A stretch of DNA of 33,474 nucleotides from an uncultured Eubacteriales bacterium (GTDB lineage: Bacteria; Bacillota; Clostridia; Christensenellales; Aristaeellaceae), in contig CADCJO010000045.1 in NCBI GenBank assembly GCA_902801765.1, positions 1-33,474 on the forward strand, given 5' to 3'. Position numbers and translations under genes: made by a program. This document shows, in pieces, positions 30,153 through 33,474 of this stretch (positions within the stretch are counted from its first letter, which is position 1; every line of letters starts with the position of its first letter). The notes beneath the pieces were generated by a model. That model was not told the origin of the DNA. It saw nothing but the letters and a program-made list of their open reading frames with translations, and made no database searches.

Positions 30153-31681
30153 GGCGTCTTCTTGCTGGGCTCGTCCCAGGCCCGCATCCGGCCCCGTGCG
30201 CGGTTCATGTGGAACGGATTGGCAACCGCTCCCCGCAGCCGCTGCCGCCAGATGGGCAGGCGCAGGACGTGGTCGGGATTGGCAGGGCGCTTGGGGGCCA
30301 TGGGGGAAAAGTAAGGCATATGCAGGCTGGTAACGCCAAATGCTCGCAGCAGCAGGCAGAACAGCGCCAGCGCCATGCCGGGATACCCGCCGAAGCCCGC
30401 CGCCAACAGCAGAATCAGCTGCCCGATGCGCAGAGCCAGGGTCAGCGGGAAGGTCGGCGCGGCATAGCTGCCCAGGCCGCTGAGGGCCACCACGATTAAG
30501 ATGAGCGGGCTGAACAGCTCCGCTTCCACCACGGCCTGGCCCAGGATCAGCCCGCCCACGATGGAGAGGCTGGCTCCCAGCGCGCCGGGCACCCGGGTGC
30601 CCGCCTCGTTGATGAGGCTGAAAATGAGCGCCATGATCAGCATGGACGGAAACAGCGACAAGGGCACCTTCGCCTGGCTTTCCACCACCGAGGTCATGAG
30701 CGACAGGCTCAATCCCTCCGGATGGTACACCGTCAGCGCGATGAACAGCCCGGGCAGCAGCAGGGAAATCATCATCCCGCACAGTCGAAGAAGCCGCAGA
30801 AACGTGCCGTACTGCCAGCGCATGGCGGTGTCATCCGGGGCGTGAAACAGGTGCAGAAAGCCCACTGGCAACGCCAGCGCGGCAGGCGCGTTTTCCATCA
30901 GGATCACGATCTGGCCTTCCGACAGGAAGCTCACCGCCCGGTCAGGCCGTTCGGTACAGGCAATTTGCGGCAGAAGGGCGGCGGGGTCGTCCTCGATCAG
31001 TTGTTCCAGCATCCCGATGCTGGAAACGTAATCCACGTTACAGCCCGCCAGCCGCCGCTTGACTTCCTCCACGTTTTCCTGCCGCGCGATGCCGTCCAGG
31101 TACAGCAGGCACAGCCGGGAAGGAATTTTGGTTCCCACTGTCGCCGCTTCGCAGATCAGCGCGGGCGTGCGCATCAGGCGGCGGATGAGCACGGTGTTGT
31201 CCCGCAGGGATTCTGTGAAGCCTTCATGCGGCCCGGCAACCACGGATTCGTTCACCGGCTCGGCGATGCCGCGCCTGACAAACCCCTTCATGTCCGCGAT
31301 CAGCGCGCCGGGCATGGTGTCCACAATCAGCGCCGCGTCGCCGCTGAACACCCGGGAAAGCACGGTGGACAATTGGAACGTGGGGGAGACGGAAGCCAGC
31401 GGCAGCACGGTGTTCATCAAATAATCACGCAGCGCTTCATCGGCCGGAACCGGCCCGGCCCGCAGCAGCGGTTCCAGAAAAAAGCGCTGCACGTTTTCGC
31501 TGTCCGTCAGCCCATCCACATACAGCAGCGCGGCGGGATGCCCCAGCACCGTGAACTCCCGCAGCGTTACATCCTCGCTGTTTTCTACGCGGGCCGCCTG
31601 CCGGATCAGGAGAAGGCTTTCCCGATAGTCCTCCGTGATGACGCCGGGCTTGGCCGGTTCCCAGTCCGTATCCGTCCGCAT
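30149..31681 (-). CDS. gerA: Spore germination protein GerA (receptor A subunit)
   Basis: A 510-aa protein of the GerA family (PF03323): a long hydrophilic N-terminal domain (about 1-290, with TVGTKIPSRLCLLYLDGIA and ENAPAALALPVGFLHLFH) and about five C-terminal membrane segments. SLLLPGLFIALTVYHPEGL and FSLINEAGTRVPGALGASLSIVGGLILG are the family hallmarks. It forms the germinant receptor with GerB and GerC in the inner spore membrane. The start at 31681 follows GGGAGGG; the longer upstream frame runs into the promoter. Which germinant is sensed cannot be told from the sequence. Confidence 0.93.
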   Translation of the reverse strand: MRTDTDWEPAKPGVITEDYRESLLLIRQAARVENSEDVTLREFTVLGHPAALLYVDGLTDSENVQRFFLEPLLRAGPVPADEALRDYLMNTVLPLASVSPTFQLSTVLSRVFSGDAALIVDTMPGALIADMKGFVRRGIAEPVNESVVAGPHEGFTESLRDNTVLIRRLMRTPALICEAATVGTKIPSRLCLLYLDGIARQENVEEVKRRLAGCNVDYVSSIGMLEQLIEDDPAALLPQIACTERPDRAVSFLSEGQIVILMENAPAALALPVGFLHLFHAPDDTAMRWQYGTFLRLLRLCGMMISLLLPGLFIALTVYHPEGLSLSLMTSVVESQAKVPLSLFPSMLIMALIFSLINEAGTRVPGALGASLSIVGGLILGQAVVEAELFSPLILIVVALSGLGSYAAPTFPLTLALRIGQLILLLAAGFGGYPGMALALFCLLLRAFGVTSLHMPYFSPMAPKRPANPDHVLRLPIWRQRLRGAVANPFHMNRARGRMRAWDEPSKKTP

Positions 31682-31707
31682 GGCATTCCCTCCCGATGGT
31701 TTTCCTT

Positions 31708-31737
31708 TAGTATGGGAAGGCGAAAAACGATTTATAC
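31708..31737 (-). promoter_or_regulatory. Sigma-G promoter of the gerA-gerB-gerC operon
   Basis: Minus strand: GTATA (31733-31737), 18-base spacer, CATACTA (31708-31714). Every position agrees with the B. subtilis sigma-G consensus (GHATR, 17-18 bases, CATWHTA). Germinant receptors are made in the forespore under sigma-G, so context and sequence agree. The start site would be near 31700. Confidence 0.8.
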
Positions 31738-31785
31738 ATACCGCGAAAGTACAGCTCCAGCTTGACAAAACCTGGGATAATCCGG

Positions 31786-31814
31786 TTGACAAGCCGAAAA
31801 CGCGGTAGTATAAT
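31786..31814 (+). promoter_or_regulatory. Sigma-A promoter of the phosphofructokinase gene
   Basis: TTGACA (31786-31791), 17-base spacer, TATAAT (31809-31814): full consensus. The leader before the ATG at 31949 is about 130 nt and contains a small perfect hairpin (CGGCAA-CGGT-TTGCCG). The ribosome binding site (ATGAGG) is weak. Confidence 0.9.
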
Positions 31815-31948
31815 GTCAAAGGTTCGGTTTATTTGACGAGGGCCGTCTGCCGGTCCCGCCCGGCAACGGTTTGCCGTACAGAAGTCAATGCATTGTTCAT
31901 CTTCCGGTGATCAATGGATATATAAGAAAAAAGAAATGAGGCAACATC

Positions 31949-33217
31949 ATGAAGGGTAACGTACTTGTCGGTCAGTCCGGCGGCCCCACGGCCGTCATCA
32001 ACGCCAGCCTCGCGGGCGTGTTCAAGACAGCCAAAGAACGCGGCTACAGCAAGGTCTATGGTATGCGCTATGGCATCCAGGGCTTTATGGACGAGCAGTA
32101 TGTCGATCTGTCCGAACATATCAAGAACGAACTGGATCTGGAGCTGCTCAAGCGCACGCCCTCCGCTTTCCTGGGCACCTGCCGCTACAAGCTGCCCGAA
32201 ATCCATGAGGACAAAGCGATTTACGAGCGTATTTTCGAGCTGTTGGACAAACTGGACATCGAAGTGTTCATCTATATCGGCGGCAACGACTCCATGGACA
32301 CCATCCGCAAGCTGTTCGACTATTCCCTGCTGACCGGCGCGAAGCAGAAGTTCGTCGGCTGCCCCAAGACCATCGATAACGACCTGGCCATCACCGACCA
32401 TACCCCCGGCTTCGGCAGCGCGGCCAAGTACATTGCAACCTCCACCAAGGAAATCATCTGCGACGCCATGGGCTTCTCCTACAAGAAGAAGAACGTGAAC
32501 ATCGTGGAAATCATGGGCCGCAACGCGGGCTGGCTGACCGGCGCCGCCGCTCTGTCCCGCAGCGAGGACTGCGAAGGCCCCGATCTGATCTATCTGCCCG
32601 AGCTGCCCTTCAGCATCGAAGGCTTTGTGGATGAAGTGCGCAAGCTGCTGGAAAAGAAGGACGTGGTCGTGGCTGTGGTGTCCGAAGGCATCAAGACCGC
32701 CGAAGGCAAGTACGTGTGCGAATACGCCACGGATAACGCCACCAAGGACGCGTTCGGCCACATCCAGATGAGCGGCACCGCTTCCTACCTGGCCCAGGTG
32801 GTCAAGAACGAGCTGGGCTGCAAGACCCGCGCCGTGGAGCTTTCCACTCTGCAGCGCGCCGCGGCGCACCTGGCCAGCAAGATCGACGTGGACGAAGCCT
32901 TCAACGTGGGCGGCGCCACCGTCAAGGCCGCTGACGAAGGTTCCTCCGGCGTCATGGTCGTGATTGACCGCGTGTCCGACGATCCTTACCAGAGCGCTAC
33001 CGGCGTGTACGACGTGCACCGCATCGCCAACGGCGAAAAGGTCGTTCCGCGCAAGTGGATCAATAAGGAAGGCAACTACGTGACCGAAGAATTCCTGGAC
33101 TATGTGCGTCCTTTGATTCAGGGCCACTATCAGCCCATGATGGTTGAGGGCCTGCCCCGCCACCTGAGCATTTCCCTGAAGAATTACGATTGGAGCGCTC
33201 CTCGCGGCAAGAAGTAA
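31949..33217 (+). CDS. pfp: Pyrophosphate-dependent 6-phosphofructokinase
   Basis: A 422-aa phosphofructokinase. Phosphoryl-donor residues point to pyrophosphate: GGNDS (Asn113-Asp114) where ATP enzymes have GGDGS, and PKTIDND (Lys140) where they have PGTIDND. The catalytic aspartates of TIDND and the MGRNAGWLTGAAA substrate motif are present. The reaction is fructose-6-phosphate + PPi to fructose-1,6-bisphosphate + Pi in glycolysis; it is reversible and spares ATP. The length is typical of the longer PPi/ATP group rather than the 320-aa PfkA. The gene has its own consensus promoter and a strong terminator, so it is monocistronic. Base use is strongly biased to GC-ending codons, as expected for high expression. 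Confidence 0.88.
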   Translation: MKGNVLVGQSGGPTAVINASLAGVFKTAKERGYSKVYGMRYGIQGFMDEQYVDLSEHIKNELDLELLKRTPSAFLGTCRYKLPEIHEDKAIYERIFELLDKLDIEVFIYIGGNDSMDTIRKLFDYSLLTGAKQKFVGCPKTIDNDLAITDHTPGFGSAAKYIATSTKEIICDAMGFSYKKKNVNIVEIMGRNAGWLTGAAALSRSEDCEGPDLIYLPELPFSIEGFVDEVRKLLEKKDVVVAVVSEGIKTAEGKYVCEYATDNATKDAFGHIQMSGTASYLAQVVKNELGCKTRAVELSTLQRAAAHLASKIDVDEAFNVGGATVKAADEGSSGVMVVIDRVSDDPYQSATGVYDVHRIANGEKVVPRKWINKEGNYVTEEFLDYVRPLIQGHYQPMMVEGLPRHLSISLKNYDWSAPRGKK

Positions 33218-33239
33218 TTCCCACTAAAGTGCATCATTG

Positions 33240-33278
33240 ACCAGCATGCTTTTCTGCTGAAATGCATGCTGGTTTTTT
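33240..33278 (+). terminator. Intrinsic terminator of the phosphofructokinase gene
   Basis: ACCAGCATGC (33240-33249) pairs perfectly with GCATGCTGGT (33264-33273), followed by six T. Confidence 0.92.
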
Positions 33279-33287
33279 ATCATCTGC

Positions 33288-33318
33288 AAAAGCCTTCCCC
33301 TCGCAGGGAAAGGCTTTT
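33288..33318. terminator. Second hairpin behind the phosphofructokinase gene
   Basis: AAAAGCCTTCCCCT (33288-33301) pairs with AGGGAAAGGCTTTT (33305-33318) with one mismatch. The A/T-rich ends allow it to work as a terminator in either direction; on the minus strand it could stop a gene entering from beyond the window. Confidence 0.6.
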
Positions 33319-33401
33319 GGTTGGTTTCATATTGAATATAATAAAAAAGAAAACGTAACTGTTCAGTTGAAAGTTAAAGGGCACTTTAATTCACTAAGGG
33401 A

Positions 33402-33473
33402 ACCGCTGGGGCTGTTCGCCCCAGGCCCCAACCAGGGTCCTGAGGACCCTGGACCCACACCTGGCGATATTAC
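33402..33473 (+). repeat. Twin-hairpin repeat, copy B, at the window edge
   Basis: Hairpin 1: CTGGGGC / GCCCCAG (33406-33424). Hairpin 2: CCAGGGTCC-TGA-GGACCCTGG (33432-33452). Ends in CTGGCGATATTAC exactly as copy A. The upper stem of hairpin 2 differs from copy A at the last bases on both sides so that pairing is kept. It may continue past the window. Confidence 0.8.
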
Positions 33474-33474
33474 T

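Noticed and set aside
31829-33163. Long open frame on the minus strand opposite the phosphofructokinase gene
   Set aside because: No ribosome binding site or domain; it would cover a well-supported gene.
33355-33370. 16-base word shared in inverted form with 22843-22858 as an attachment site or mobile-element end
   Set aside because: A single 16-base match is not far from chance in a window of this size, and no integrase or transposase is present; kept only as a note beside the CTGAACA words.

Overview
The window looks like a chromosomal segment of a GC-rich, endospore-forming member of the Clostridia (Bacillota). The evidence is a T-box leader in front of thrS, strong AGGAGG-type ribosome binding sites, sigma-A promoters of the TTGACA-N17-TATAAT type, a gerA-gerB-gerC germinant-receptor operon, a CotF coat protein, a BofA-like protein, YhaM, and a phosphofructokinase with the residues of a pyrophosphate-dependent enzyme. 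The family to which the organism belongs cannot be fixed from this sequence. I see no phage, plasmid, transposase, CRISPR array, rRNA or tRNA.

Layout. 0-3 kb (minus strand): a lipoprotein gene with its own promoter, then a three-gene operon (DUF1858 CxxC protein, ferritin-like protein, YhaM). 3-7.6 kb (plus): MoxR ATPase, DUF58 protein and TgpA-like transglutaminase, translationally coupled. 7.7-14.7 kb (minus): a coiled-coil anchored protein, an EF-G-like GTPase, a second ferritin-like protein behind a hairpin that would hide its ribosome binding site, and an operon of an exported phosphodiester-glycosidase-domain protein, an Lgt-like membrane protein and an exported seven-repeat RCC1 propeller. 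15-17.2 kb (plus): two exported proteins, one carrying a DUF218 domain. 17.2-19.6 kb: promoter, T-box, an inverted-repeat element and thrS. 19.6-20.1 kb: a dense block of hairpin repeats.

20.2-21.9 kb (minus): a serine hydrolase followed by recX. 22-25.5 kb (plus): two spore-coat-type genes behind a sigma-G-like promoter, a hairpin repeat element, ogt, and a fusion of a multi-spanning membrane region with a PlsC-like acyltransferase. 25.8-27.6 kb (minus): an exported polysaccharide deacetylase and a CofE-like protein. 27.65 kb (plus): bofA-like. 27.9-31.7 kb (minus): gerC, gerB and gerA, written in window order and transcribed gerA first, from a near-perfect sigma-G promoter. 31.9-33.2 kb (plus): pyrophosphate-type phosphofructokinase, terminators, and another copy of the hairpin repeat at the window edge.

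How the parts fit. Three loci have promoters that match forespore or mother-cell sigma factors (ger operon, coat pair, bofA-like), so sporulation and germination genes are interleaved here with housekeeping genes. The least understood piece is the glycosidase-domain / Lgt-like / RCC1 operon, an envelope or extracellular module whose job I cannot name. A repeat family of two adjacent hairpins occurs three times (two direct, one inverted), and its stems differ by compensating changes.
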